A stretch of 64,000 nt of DNA from CAVQWT01 sp963717705 (lineage in GTDB: Bacteria > Pseudomonadota > Gammaproteobacteria > Burkholderiales > Casimicrobiaceae). The notes below the pieces were generated by a model. It was not told where the DNA came from, did no database searches, and worked only from the letters and a program-made list of their open reading frames with translations. Of this stretch, positions 55,022 to 63,424 are shown piece by piece (positions within the stretch are counted from its first letter, which is position 1; each line of letters begins with the position of its first letter). The DNA is taken from contig CAVQWT010000008.1 of the NCBI GenBank assembly GCA_963717705.1, positions 123,867-187,866 of the forward strand, written 5' to 3'. The translations under genes and the position numbers were made by a program.

Positions 55022-55250
55022 TGGGGTCAGGTCGAATTTAGGTCAACGACCCAGCTCCCGCCGCGCGGAGCGTGGAGGATCGCCGATTGTCGCCTGCTGC
55101 GCGCCAGGCTGGCCATCAACCATTCGTCCGATTGCATACGACGCCCGGTATGCTCAACATGGGGTCCCATGCATGGTGTCATGCATGTCGCGGTCGTGAC
55201 TCCGATGGAGAAGCGAGACCGGATGTTGGGCTAAATTCGACCTGACCCCA
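55022..55250. mobile_element. 229-bp MITE-like element with 20-bp perfect terminal inverted repeats
   Basis: TGGGGTCAGGTCGAATTTAG (55022-55041) is repeated in exact inverted orientation at 55231-55250. The GGGGTCAGGTC-type end recalls elements mobilised by REP-associated (RAYT) transposases. The interior has no transposase; a short minus-strand frame starting MASLARSRRQSAI may be a relic. A hairpin-prone patch lies at 55159-55187 (two CATGCATG copies around GTGT). No flanking target duplication is visible. It fills the whole space between tyrS and soxB and supplies the soxB stop codon. Confidence 0.75.
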
Positions 55251-56964
55251 GGCCGGGGTTGCCGGCGACGCCGGCGACCTGAGGCAGGTTGAGGGCGCGC
55301 GGCTTGATGGTCTTTTGCGCGCGCAGGTTGCGCGCGACGACGTCCCACACCGGCTCGCCGCCCGCGGCACGCGCCTCTTCCGACACCGGCGCCCACCCGA
55401 CGACCTTGTATTTCTTCGCCGCATCGAGCGGCTTGCCGTCGAGCTCCATCGACGTGATGCGCCCACCCATCCTGCCCAACGGGTCGATCGCATACTTGAG
55501 TCCGCCGACGCGCACCATGTCGCCGCCCTGCTGGTAGTACGGGTCCGGGTTGAAGAGATTGTCGGCGACGTCCTCGAGGATCGTCTTGATCGTCTCGCCG
55601 GTCATCTCGCTCACCGTCACGTACGGATAGGTGATGGCGGTCTGATCCATCAGGTGTTCCATCCGGATCGCCTGCCCCGGCAGCAGCGACGTACCCCAGC
55701 GGAACCCCGGCGAGAACGCGATGGGCGCATTCTTCTCGGCCATCAGCGCGTCGAGGATCAACTGGTCCGACGTGCCGTTGAAGTTGCCGCGGCGGTAGAG
55801 CAGCCCCTCCGTGACCGCGAGCTGTTCGTCGAGCTTCGCGGCGTACGGCGCGCGCATGTCCCGGATGAACTTGTCCATCGCCGGATCGGCGGGCAGCAGC
55901 GCGCCGAAGACCGGCACCAGCCGGTAGCGGAAGTCGGCGACCTTGCCGCCCTTGACGTCGAGATCGAGCACGCCGAGGAACTTGCCGTTGCTGCCCGCAT
56001 TGGTGACCAGCGTGCGCCCGCCCCGATTCGGGACCAGCGTCGGCTGCGGCACGCCGTCGTGGGTGTGGCCGCCGAGGATGGCGTCGATGCCGGTGACGCG
56101 CGACGCGAGCTTCAGGTCGACGTCCATGCCGTTGTGCGACAGCAGCACCACGGCCTGCGCGCCCTTGCCGCGGGCCTCGTCGACGACCTTCTGCATCTCC
56201 TCTTCCTGGATGCCGAACGTCCACTCGGAGACGAAGTAGCGCGGGTTCGCGATCGGAGTGTAGGGAAACGCCTGGCCGACGATCGCCACCTGCACGCCGT
56301 TGATGGCGCGGATGACGTACGGTTTGAACACAGGGTCGCCGAAGTCGGTGGTCTTCACGTTCTGCGCGACGAAGTCGACCTTGCCGGCGAAATCCTTCTC
56401 GACGATCTCCTTGACCCGGTCCGCGCCGTAGGTGAACTCCCAGTGTCCCGTCATCACGTCGACGCCCAGCAGCTTGCAGGCGTCGACCATGTCCTGGCCT
56501 TTCGTCCACAGCGACGTCGCCGACCCCTGCCAGGTGTCGCCGCCGTCGAGCAGCAGCGCGCCCGGCCGCGACGACCTGAGCTTCCTGACCAGCGTCGCGA
56601 GGTGCGCGAAGCCGCCGGTCTGGCCGTAGGCGCGCGCGGCTTTCTCGAAGTCGAGATAGGTGAACGCGTGCGCCTCGCGGGTTCCCGGCGCGATGCCGAA
56701 ATGCTTCAGCAGCGCCTCGCCGACCAGGTGTGGCGGCTTGCCCTCGGCGGCGCCGAAGCCGAGGTTGACGTTCGGCTCGCGGAAGTACACCGGCAGCAGC
56801 TGCGCGTGGCAGTCGGTGAAGTGGAGCAGGCTCGCGTTGCCGAACGGCTCGATGCTGTCGTAGAACTTCGCGCCCAGCTTGAGGTCGAGGGCGTCGGCGC
56901 GGCCGACGGGAAGCCCGGCCACCGCGGCGGCGGCGATCGCGTGCAGGAAATCACGACGGTTCAT
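55231..56964 (-). CDS. soxB: thiosulfohydrolase SoxB
   Basis: Di-manganese enzyme that hydrolyses sulfate from SoxY-bound cysteine S-thiosulfonate in the periplasm. At 577 residues the Tat signal is MNRRDFLHAIAAAAVAG. Metal-site motifs of the 5'-nucleotidase family are LLHFTDCHAQLLP, LLLDGGDTWQGSA, MTGHWEFTYG, LLSHNGMD and GGHTHDGVP. The last residues GLGSGRI and the TAG stop are read from the terminal repeat of the element at 55022-55250, so the native C-terminus has been replaced after VAGNPG. Confidence 0.96.
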   Translation of the reverse strand: MNRRDFLHAIAAAAVAGLPVGRADALDLKLGAKFYDSIEPFGNASLLHFTDCHAQLLPVYFREPNVNLGFGAAEGKPPHLVGEALLKHFGIAPGTREAHAFTYLDFEKAARAYGQTGGFAHLATLVRKLRSSRPGALLLDGGDTWQGSATSLWTKGQDMVDACKLLGVDVMTGHWEFTYGADRVKEIVEKDFAGKVDFVAQNVKTTDFGDPVFKPYVIRAINGVQVAIVGQAFPYTPIANPRYFVSEWTFGIQEEEMQKVVDEARGKGAQAVVLLSHNGMDVDLKLASRVTGIDAILGGHTHDGVPQPTLVPNRGGRTLVTNAGSNGKFLGVLDLDVKGGKVADFRYRLVPVFGALLPADPAMDKFIRDMRAPYAAKLDEQLAVTEGLLYRRGNFNGTSDQLILDALMAEKNAPIAFSPGFRWGTSLLPGQAIRMEHLMDQTAITYPYVTVSEMTGETIKTILEDVADNLFNPDPYYQQGGDMVRVGGLKYAIDPLGRMGGRITSMELDGKPLDAAKKYKVVGWAPVSEEARAAGGEPVWDVVARNLRAQKTIKPRALNLPQVAGVAGNPGLGSGRI

Positions 56965-57020
56965 TGAGCGGTCACTCCGAGGGTCGGCGGATGATTCGCT
57001 GAGCGGCCGCCGACCGCTGC

Positions 57021-57650
57021 TTACTTGTTGACGGGCGAGTTCGGGTCCATCAGCAGCGCGACGACGTCGCGGACCTGCGCCTCGGTCAGCACGCCCATGT
57101 GGCCGAATCGCGGCATCGTGGAACACGCGTTGTAGGCATCCGAGTTCCACACCTTGCCGTACGCATAGCGCTGCATCTCCACGCCGTAGCCGCGGATCTT
57201 GCCGAAGTTGTACAGGCTGGGACCGATGGTGCCGTAGGAGATTTCCTCCTTCGTCAGCTGGTGGCAGGCGTAGCAGTTGCCGCCGACCGGGGTTTCCTTG
57301 GTGTCGGACCACTGGAAGCCGGTGCCTCGCTGCGCGATCTTCTCGCCCTCCTGCCAGCTGCCGAGGTACCTGCCGTCGGCCGGCCACTTGATCGACGCCA
57401 GGTTGGCGCTCTCGATCTTCTTCGCGGCTTCCGGCGAAATGGTGCCGGCGCCGATTTCGCTGCACGCGGCCTGCGTCGCGTCCTGGTCGAGACGGTCGAG
57501 CTTGGCGATGCCGCGCTCCTTGAACGACGCCTTCATCATCGCGGCCGCCTTGGCGCGGACCTCGGCGTCGGTCGGCGCGGGGGCGCTCATCGCGCAGCCG
57601 CCGAGCAGGACGGCGGCGCCGATCAGGGTGACAATCCGGTGGTTCTGCAT
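57021..57650 (-). CDS. soxX: SoxX cytochrome c subunit, possible lipoprotein
   Basis: Monohaem c-type cytochrome that pairs with SoxA to attach thiosulfate to SoxY. At 209 residues the haem motif CYACH is at 126-130 and the distal Met is probably Met179 (CSTMPRFG). The N-terminus VTLIGAAVLLGGC resembles a lipobox with Cys19, which would tether it to a membrane; ordinary SoxX is soluble. It has a long N-terminal extension before the haem domain. It lies 11 nt after soxA. Confidence 0.94.
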   Translation of the reverse strand: MQNHRIVTLIGAAVLLGGCAMSAPAPTDAEVRAKAAAMMKASFKERGIAKLDRLDQDATQAACSEIGAGTISPEAAKKIESANLASIKWPADGRYLGSWQEGEKIAQRGTGFQWSDTKETPVGGNCYACHQLTKEEISYGTIGPSLYNFGKIRGYGVEMQRYAYGKVWNSDAYNACSTMPRFGHMGVLTEAQVRDVVALLMDPNSPVNK

Positions 57651-57661
57651 GGCGGTCTCCG

Positions 57662-58489
57662 TCAGCGCTTGATCGTGGGTGCCTTGAACTCGGCGCCGTT
57701 CGCATTGCGGGCGAGGAACATCGTCAGCGCGATCGACGCGTCCGACGTGAACTCGAGCTCGGGGAAGCGCTGCTGCCGGAAGCAGTCGTTGAGGCGCCAC
57801 TGGAACGTGCGCAGCTCGCCCTGCGAGACGCGGTACGCCGGCCAGGTCGTGTAGGCGCGCTGGGCGCCTTCCGTCTTCGTCAGGTTGGGCAGGTCCTGCA
57901 GGCGAATCCGCTTGCCGTCCTCGGCGTGGCAGGTGGCGCAGGAGAAGTCGTAGGGCCCGCCGCGGTAGAAGAACATCTTCTCGCCGAGCGCGAACGCTTC
58001 CTTCTCCTTCGGGTGGCTCATCGGCACGTCCATCTTGACGCCGCGCGACTCGGAGGTCACGTACGCGACCAGCGCCTCGATGTCGGACTTGGTCGGGCCG
58101 TTGCCGAACGGCTGCTTCTTCGCGTCCGCCGGGGTCATCCCCATCTGGTTGACCATGCAGTGGACCAGGCGCGTTTCCAGGTCCATCACCCGGTCGGCGT
58201 CGGCGAAGAAGCGCGGCATCCTGGCGTACGCGCCCTTGACCACGCCGGCGCCCTGGCCGAGGTCGCACTTCTCGAACGAGACCTGCTTCGGACCCCGCGG
58301 CTGCTTCCACATCTCCTCGCCGCGGATCTCCCACAGCTCCGCCGGGTTGCCGTCCTGCAGCGCCGCCCGGTACTTCTCGATCTCCTCGATCGCGCTGCCC
58401 TGGCCCGAGGCCGCCGGCGCCATCGCGGCCGCCGCGATCGCAAGGATCACCGCCGTGCCGGCGGCGGCACGTCTCGTCGTCGAATGCAT
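57662..58489 (-). CDS. soxA: SoxA, single-haem type
   Basis: Catalytic subunit of the SoxAX thiosulfate-conjugating enzyme in the periplasm. At 275 residues a signal peptide is followed by one haem-binding CATCH (184-188) and the active-site Cys236 (RLNDCFRQQR), the persulfide haem ligand. Only one CXXCH is present; Cys75 and Cys111 in the N-terminal half probably form the disulfide that replaces the lost first haem, as in type II SoxAX. AGGAGG precedes the ATG at 58489. Confidence 0.95.
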   Translation of the reverse strand: MHSTTRRAAAGTAVILAIAAAAMAPAASGQGSAIEEIEKYRAALQDGNPAELWEIRGEEMWKQPRGPKQVSFEKCDLGQGAGVVKGAYARMPRFFADADRVMDLETRLVHCMVNQMGMTPADAKKQPFGNGPTKSDIEALVAYVTSESRGVKMDVPMSHPKEKEAFALGEKMFFYRGGPYDFSCATCHAEDGKRIRLQDLPNLTKTEGAQRAYTTWPAYRVSQGELRTFQWRLNDCFRQQRFPELEFTSDASIALTMFLARNANGAEFKAPTIKR

Positions 58490-58564
58490 GAATCCTCCTG
58501 GATCAAATGCTTCCCCCGGCACCCGCGGCGCCGGGGACGACCACTGCACTCCCGTTTCCGTAAC

Positions 58565-59014
58565 CTACGGACGCAGGTAGGCGTAGCCTTCCTTGGCCTG
58601 CAGCCGCGAGACCTCGGCGACCCCGGAGGGGACGATCCTGGCCTCGGCGATCACCTTGCTCTTGTCGATGTTGCGCGTCTGCAGCGTGAAGTTGCAGACG
58701 CGGAACTCGATGCCCTTCGCCGTCAGTTCCTGCACCAGCGGCTCGTACAGGTTGCCGTTCTTGTCGGCGGCACCGTCGAGCAGGAAATTGATGCCGGCGG
58801 CGTGCGTGACCACGACGATCTTCGCCGTCGGATCGGCGGCGAGGTGGTTGCGGATGTTGCGCATCGCGGCGGTCGCCTGGTCGTTGCCCTCGTTCAGGTG
58901 GTAGACGACCTTGACCGGCCCGACCGGGTCGGCGGCGAACGCGGACACCGCGGGCAGCAGCGAAGCCGCCAGCGCGAACGCGGCGATGGCGGTGGCATGG
59001 CGCAGTTTCGACAT
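58565..59014 (-). CDS. periplasmic DsrE-family protein
   Basis: A 149-residue exported protein (signal MSKLRHATAIAAFALAASLL, ending AFA) with a DsrE/F-like fold: VKVVYHLNEGNDQATAAMRN, KIVVVTHAAGINFLL and a cysteine in EFRVCNFTLQTRNI. DsrE-type proteins trade sulfur with partner persulfides, so a sulfur-handling role beside SoxYZ is likely but inferred. Such a gene between soxZ and soxA is common in betaproteobacterial sox loci. AGGAGG precedes the ATG. Confidence 0.85.
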   Translation of the reverse strand: MSKLRHATAIAAFALAASLLPAVSAFAADPVGPVKVVYHLNEGNDQATAAMRNIRNHLAADPTAKIVVVTHAAGINFLLDGAADKNGNLYEPLVQELTAKGIEFRVCNFTLQTRNIDKSKVIAEARIVPSGVAEVSRLQAKEGYAYLRP

Positions 59015-59057
59015 GGTGGCTCCTCCTTGGCGCGGCGTGCCGCGGGGTCCTGCGGCG

Positions 59058-59369
59058 TCAGGCGATCGTCGCCTCGTCGGTGCGCTTCTCGCCGCGGTTG
59101 TCGGTCCAGGTGACCTGGACCTTCTCGCCCTTGGCGCCACCCTTGAACTTGAACGACAGGAACGGGTTCTTCGACACCGCGGGTCCCCACTGCGCGGAGA
59201 GCACCGTCTTGCCGTTGTACGTCGCCGTCACCGTCTGGATGTACCAGGCGGGAATCGTCTTGCCCGCCGGGTCCTTCCGCTGGCCGGTTTCCATCTCGTG
59301 GTTCATCAGCACCTTGACTTCGGTCGAATCGCCAACGACGTTCGCCCGGATGCGCATCGGATCTGCCAT
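59058..59369 (-). CDS. soxZ: SoxZ, partner of the sulfur carrier SoxY
   Basis: A 103-residue beta-sandwich protein without its own signal peptide; it is carried through the Tat pathway by SoxY. Characteristic blocks are MRIRANVVGDSTEVKVLMNH and SKNPFLSFKFKGG, ending VTWTDNRGEKRTDEATI. It is 38 nt downstream of soxY. Confidence 0.96.
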   Translation of the reverse strand: MADPMRIRANVVGDSTEVKVLMNHEMETGQRKDPAGKTIPAWYIQTVTATYNGKTVLSAQWGPAVSKNPFLSFKFKGGAKGEKVQVTWTDNRGEKRTDEATIA

Positions 59370-59407
59370 GTCTTTGCTCCTCGTGGTCGTGATGGGTTGG
59401 GTGTGCG

Positions 59408-59881
59408 TCAGCCGCCGCAGCCGCCCAGCGTGACCTTGATTTCCTTGGACGCGACGTAGTACTTGCCGTCGGCCTTGACCAGCGCGTACACGTTCGAGCT
59501 CTGGCCCATCTTCACGCGCGTGCTGATCGCCGGCTCCGTGCCCGCGGGAATGTCGAACGACGCGACCAGCATGTTCGGGTTCTTCTCGACCAGGATCGCG
59601 ATCGACTCGGTCTTCGGAATCGTGCTGGTGACGCCGACCGGCACGACCGCGCCGTTCTCGGCAATGTCCGGCGTCTGCACGAACGTGATGTCCTTGCTCT
59701 GCACCGGCGCGCCGCCGCCCAGCGCCTTCATCGTCTCGTCCATCGTCTTGGTGTCGAACGCGGCCTTGTTCCACGCGGCCTGCGCCGCGGCGTCGCGCGG
59801 CAGCCAGCCGGCTGCGGCAACGAGCGTGAACAGCGTGACTCCGCCGCCCTTCTTCAGGATGTCTCTGCGTTGCGTATCCAT
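59408..59881 (-). CDS. soxY: SoxY sulfur carrier protein
   Basis: Carries pathway intermediates covalently on the cysteine of its swinging arm. At 157 residues the Tat signal is TQRRDILKKGGGVTLF and the mobile C-terminus is VTLGGCGG with Cys155. I chose the ATG at 59881 (GGAGGAAATC upstream) over one six codons earlier. It is 108 nt downstream of soxD, the largest internal gap of the cluster. Confidence 0.96.
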   Translation of the reverse strand: MDTQRRDILKKGGGVTLFTLVAAAGWLPRDAAAQAAWNKAAFDTKTMDETMKALGGGAPVQSKDITFVQTPDIAENGAVVPVGVTSTIPKTESIAILVEKNPNMLVASFDIPAGTEPAISTRVKMGQSSNVYALVKADGKYYVASKEIKVTLGGCGG

Positions 59882-59989
59882 GATTTCCTCCGCCTGCAAA
59901 AAAGGGATTGATTCTATACCCGGGGCCGGCCCTCGGTGGCAACCGGCCGATCCGACTTCACCCCCGGCCCGCCACGGCCGGTCGCACCG

Positions 59990-61078
59990 CTACTTTGCGC
60001 CCCCGAGAATCCACTGGACCATCGTCCGCGCATCCGCTTCCTTGACCTGCGCCTGCGGCGGCATCGGGATCTGGCCCCAGGCGCCCACGCCTCCCGCACG
60101 CACCTTGGCCGTGAGCCTTGCCTCGGCTGACCCGTCGCCGGCGTATTTCGCGGCGATCTCGCGGAATCCCGGCCCGACCACGCGGCTCGCCACCGCGTGG
60201 CACGCGGTGCAGCCGGCCTGCTTGACCATCGCCGCAGGATCGGCCGCTGCCGCGGGTTTCGCCGGCGCCGCGGTTGCCGGCGCGCCGGCCGCGGCCACCG
60301 TCGACCCCGACCTGGTCCCGCGCGAAGCGCCGGTGCCTTCGACCGGGCCGAGGTCGCGCGTCTGCTCGGCGAGGTTGCCGTGCGAGTCGCGGGCGTAGTC
60401 CGGGTATTCCGACGACAACCGGACTTCGCCCCCGCAGTTGGTCATGCAAAGAGTGTTCATCACGTCGGGCTTGCCGTCGCGGCGCATGAAGCCGTGGTCG
60501 GTGGTGAAGCCATCGCGATTGGGCAGCTTCAGCTTCGGCAGCGACTCGCGGTCGAGCGCCGCGTCGGCGGGAAGGATGTCCGACAGGTGCAGCACGTACG
60601 CCGTCAGCGCGTAGACCTCGTTGGGCGTCAGCGTCTTCGGGTTGGTGAACGGCATCGCCCGGTTGATGTAGTCCCAGAGCGTCGTCGCGTGGGCGAGCTT
60701 GCTGCCGGTGGTGCGCATCGGCTGGTCGGTCTTGAGCGAGCCGACGCCGCCGGCGATGGCCATGTAGTCGGTGCTCTCGCCGAAGGTGCCGTGGCAGCTC
60801 GCGCACTTCGCGTCGTAGATCTCCTGCCCCTCGGCGACGGTGCCGCGGCCGGGCGGCAGCCCCTTGCCGTCGGGCCGGACGTCGATGTCCCAGGCGGCGA
60901 TCTGCTCGGGGGTCGGCGCCTGGCCGAAACCGTACTTCGGCGCCGACTTGGGCTCGGCCGCGAGGACCGGCAGCGCCGCCAGCACCGCGACGAGAGTCGC
61001 GTACACGCCGGCGAGGGCGACGACGCCGGGCCCTTTCGGGCGGACCGCGGGACGGGGGAGCTCAGAGCACCTGGACAT
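59990..61078 (-). CDS. soxD: SoxD dihaem cytochrome c
   Basis: Electron-accepting subunit of sulfane dehydrogenase SoxCD. At 362 residues an N-terminal export helix (about 18-40) is followed by two haem motifs, CASCH at 92-96 and CTACH near 290, joined by an Ala/Pro-rich linker. It begins 17 nt inside the end of soxC, so the two are coupled. The presence of SoxCD predicts complete oxidation of thiosulfate to sulfate rather than sulfur-globule formation. Confidence 0.94.
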   Translation of the reverse strand: MSRCSELPRPAVRPKGPGVVALAGVYATLVAVLAALPVLAAEPKSAPKYGFGQAPTPEQIAAWDIDVRPDGKGLPPGRGTVAEGQEIYDAKCASCHGTFGESTDYMAIAGGVGSLKTDQPMRTTGSKLAHATTLWDYINRAMPFTNPKTLTPNEVYALTAYVLHLSDILPADAALDRESLPKLKLPNRDGFTTDHGFMRRDGKPDVMNTLCMTNCGGEVRLSSEYPDYARDSHGNLAEQTRDLGPVEGTGASRGTRSGSTVAAAGAPATAAPAKPAAAADPAAMVKQAGCTACHAVASRVVGPGFREIAAKYAGDGSAEARLTAKVRAGGVGAWGQIPMPPQAQVKEADARTMVQWILGGAK

Positions 61079-62381
61079 TGGACACCTCCCCGGTGGCCTC
61101 GACGCGCCAGGTCTGGATCGCGTTGTTGTGATAGATCGACCGGGTGCCGCGAACGGCGCGCAGCTGGCGCAGCGCGGGCTGCACGTAACCCGTGTCGTCG
61201 ACGGCCCGGGACTGCAGCAGCGCCGGGCCGCCGTCCCAGTTCCAGTCGATGCGGAAGCGCGTCAGCGACTTGGTGTGCACCGGCTCCTGCAGCTGCGCGG
61301 TGCGCCAGTTCCTGCCGCCGTCGGTCGACACGTCGACGCGGCGGATCTTGCCGCGCCCCGACCAGGCGAACCCGGTGATCTGGTGGTAGCCCTTGTCGAG
61401 GATGACCTGGCCGCCGGATGGCGACGTGATGACGCTCTTGGCTTCCTGGATCCACGTGAACTGCCGGTGCACGCCGCCGGGCAGGAGATCGACGTAATGC
61501 AGCGATTCCTCGCGCGTGTACCAGGGCTGGTCGCCGACTTCGATGCGGCGCAGCCACTTGACGCTCGACACGCCCTGCACGCCCGGCACCAGCAGCCGCA
61601 GCGGATAGCCCTGCTCCGGGCGCAGCATCTCGCCGTTCTGGCCGTAGGCGACGATCACGTCGTCGAGCGCCATCTCGATGGGCACGGTGCGCGTCAGCGC
61701 CGCGCCGTCGGAACCCTCGGCCAGCACGAATTTCGCGGCCTTGCGGTCGACGCCGACCTCGTCGAGCAGCGTCGACAGCAGGACGCCGGTCCATTCGCTG
61801 CAGGCGAGCATGCCGTGCGAGAACTGCACCGTCGGCACCGCGACGTTGCCCCACTCCATCCCGGTGTTGGCGCCGCACTCGATGAAGTGAACGCGCGACA
61901 CCGACGGAAAGCGGATGATGTCGTCCATCGTGAACATCCGCGGTGCCTTGACCATGCCGTGCACCATCAGCCGGTGCGCGAACGGATCGATGTCCGGAAT
62001 CCCGGCGTGGTGGCGTTCGAAGTGCAGGCCCGACGGCGTGATGATGCCGAACAGGTTCTGCAGCGGCGTGAACGAGACCGACGAATGCGGCGTGCGCGTG
62101 AGACCCGGGCTTTCGCGCCGGCGCACGCTGGCCTCGAACCTCGACGGCACCCCGTACGGGGCGGTCAGGACCGGCGCGCCGAGCGTCTTGCTCCAATCCG
62201 GGACCAGCGCGGGCTTGTCCTCGGCGGCGGCGCGCGCGGGCGCCAGCGCGGCCCCGGCGGCGACCACGCCCCCGGACAGCGCGGCGGCGCGACGCAGGAA
62301 GCCGCGCCTGCCGCCGTCCGGCGGTGTCGGCGGTTCGGGCGCCAGGCGTATCCGCCCCGGCACGGGTGTCTGGTCCGGCAT
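61062..62381 (-). CDS. soxC: SoxC sulfane dehydrogenase, molybdenum subunit
   Basis: Sulfite-oxidase-family enzyme that removes six electrons from SoxY-bound sulfane sulfur. At 439 residues the Tat signal is RRGFLRRAAALSGG (from residue 25). The molybdenum-ligand Cys169 lies in RVHFIECGANTGMEW. A C-terminal dimerisation domain contains SVITSPSGGQVILDKG and WSGRGKIRRVDVSTDGGRNW. The ATG at 62381 has GGGAG upstream. It follows soxR by 74 nt. Confidence 0.95.
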   Translation of the reverse strand: MPDQTPVPGRIRLAPEPPTPPDGGRRGFLRRAAALSGGVVAAGAALAPARAAAEDKPALVPDWSKTLGAPVLTAPYGVPSRFEASVRRRESPGLTRTPHSSVSFTPLQNLFGIITPSGLHFERHHAGIPDIDPFAHRLMVHGMVKAPRMFTMDDIIRFPSVSRVHFIECGANTGMEWGNVAVPTVQFSHGMLACSEWTGVLLSTLLDEVGVDRKAAKFVLAEGSDGAALTRTVPIEMALDDVIVAYGQNGEMLRPEQGYPLRLLVPGVQGVSSVKWLRRIEVGDQPWYTREESLHYVDLLPGGVHRQFTWIQEAKSVITSPSGGQVILDKGYHQITGFAWSGRGKIRRVDVSTDGGRNWRTAQLQEPVHTKSLTRFRIDWNWDGGPALLQSRAVDDTGYVQPALRQLRAVRGTRSIYHNNAIQTWRVEATGEVSNVQVL

Positions 62382-62455
62382 GTGCAACTCCCTGCTTGGC
62401 ACGGCACCCGGGCGGCACGCAGCGCGCGGCACCGGATCGCGTGCGCGCTGGTTGG

Positions 62456-62854
62456 TCAGTGGTTCGAAGCGAATTCGATCAGTTCGTCGCGCAGAGGCGC
62501 GCGGTCGTCGATGCGGCTCGCGATCTGCACGCAGACCGTGCGGCAGACTTCGGCGAAGGTCGGATCGTTGACCTGGTAGAAGACGACGTTGCGTTCCTTG
62601 CGGCGGCTGACCACGCCCGCCTGGTGCAGCAGCGAGAGGTGGCGCGACACGTTGGTCTGGCTCGCGCCGGTGGCGTTGACGATCGCCGTGACCGAGTGCT
62701 CGCTCGAGCAGATCGTATGCAGGATCTTGAGCCGCGTCGGCTCGGACAGCAGGCTGAAGTAGCGGGCGACGGCGCTGAACACGTGATCCTGCTCGGCGGC
62801 GATCGCCGGCACCGCGGGACTTCCGTTGACGGCCGTGGGCAAGGGAGCATTCAT
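62456..62854 (-). CDS. soxR: ArsR-type sulfur-responsive repressor SoxR
   Basis: A 132-residue winged-helix regulator. The recognition helix is in TGASQTNVSRHLSLLHQAGV (about 62-81) and the wing in RRKERNVVFYQVND. Cys49, Cys104 and Cys108 could form the persulfide-sensing disulfide described for SqrR/SoxR-type members; it is not the redox-sensing MerR-family SoxR. It is first in the sox operon. A promoter and dyad directly upstream predict autoregulation. The mRNA leader would be only a few bases, and no ribosome site is visible. Confidence 0.92.
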   Translation of the reverse strand: MNAPLPTAVNGSPAVPAIAAEQDHVFSAVARYFSLLSEPTRLKILHTICSSEHSVTAIVNATGASQTNVSRHLSLLHQAGVVSRRKERNVVFYQVNDPTFAEVCRTVCVQIASRIDDRAPLRDELIEFASNH

Positions 62855-62863
62855 AATTGTATG

Positions 62864-62892
62864 ACTATATGCACATATAGGCCTCCCGTCAA
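62864..62892 (-). promoter_or_regulatory. sox operon promoter with overlapping SoxR operator dyad
   Basis: On the minus strand TTGACG (62892-62887) and TATAGT (62869-62864) are exactly 17 nt apart. The inverted repeat CTATATGCACATATAG (62865-62880) covers the -10 box and most of the spacer, an ideal repressor position. Transcription should begin near 62857, about three bases before the soxR ATG. Confidence 0.7.
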
Positions 62893-62913
62893 TGCTTTTT
62901 CGACACCCGGCAG

Positions 62914-62929
62914 TTAATCAGCTTAATCA
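62914..62929. promoter_or_regulatory. direct repeat upstream of the sox promoter
   Basis: TTAATCA occurs at 62914-62920 and 62923-62929, two bases apart, about 20-40 bp upstream of the predicted -35. The spacing is about one helical turn. It may be an activator site. Confidence 0.35.
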
Positions 62930-62992
62930 ATGACTTGTAGCGTATTGGCGGGACTGGCACCGGGCTCGCGGGCGTCCACGGCCGGATCGGTT

Positions 62993-63403
62993 TCACCAGG
63001 TCATGCTCGCCGCATTCAGCACGCCCACCGCCAGCGCCAGCGCAGCGAGCAAGGTCGCTGCCGCGGTCCTGCCCGCCGCGATCGCCTCGGCGAAGCGCGG
63101 GACGAGCCGCGACACGACGACGTAGACGACGATCTGCACGACGAACGCGACGATGCCCCAGACGATCATGTCGAGCGCGCTGACGCTGTGGACGATCGCG
63201 CTCGCGAGCGGCAGCACGAACCCCAGCAGCGCGCCGGCGAGCGAGATCGCGGCGGCGACGTTGCCTTCGCGGATCAGCTCGAGCTCGTGATACGGCGTGA
63301 CGCGGACGTACAGCGCGAAGAACGCGGCGAACAGCGCGAGGCCGAGCGCGAAGTACAGCAGGAACGACGGCAGTCCGGCGAGCGACAGCGCGACGTTGTT
63401 CAT
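62993..63403 (-). CDS. DUF350 membrane protein
   Basis: A 136-residue protein with four transmembrane helices arranged as two DUF350 repeats. The loop RVTPYHELELIREGNVAAAI after helix 1 is the family hallmark. Function unknown. The gene commonly accompanies glutathionylspermidine-synthase-like genes (compare E. coli yjfL and yjfC), and here it follows one by 21 nt. CGGAGACAAGG precedes the ATG at 63403. Confidence 0.85.
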   Translation of the reverse strand: MNNVALSLAGLPSFLLYFALGLALFAAFFALYVRVTPYHELELIREGNVAAAISLAGALLGFVLPLASAIVHSVSALDMIVWGIVAFVVQIVVYVVVSRLVPRFAEAIAAGRTAAATLLAALALAVGVLNAASMTW

Positions 63404-63424
63404 GGCCTTGTCTCCGGTGATGGG

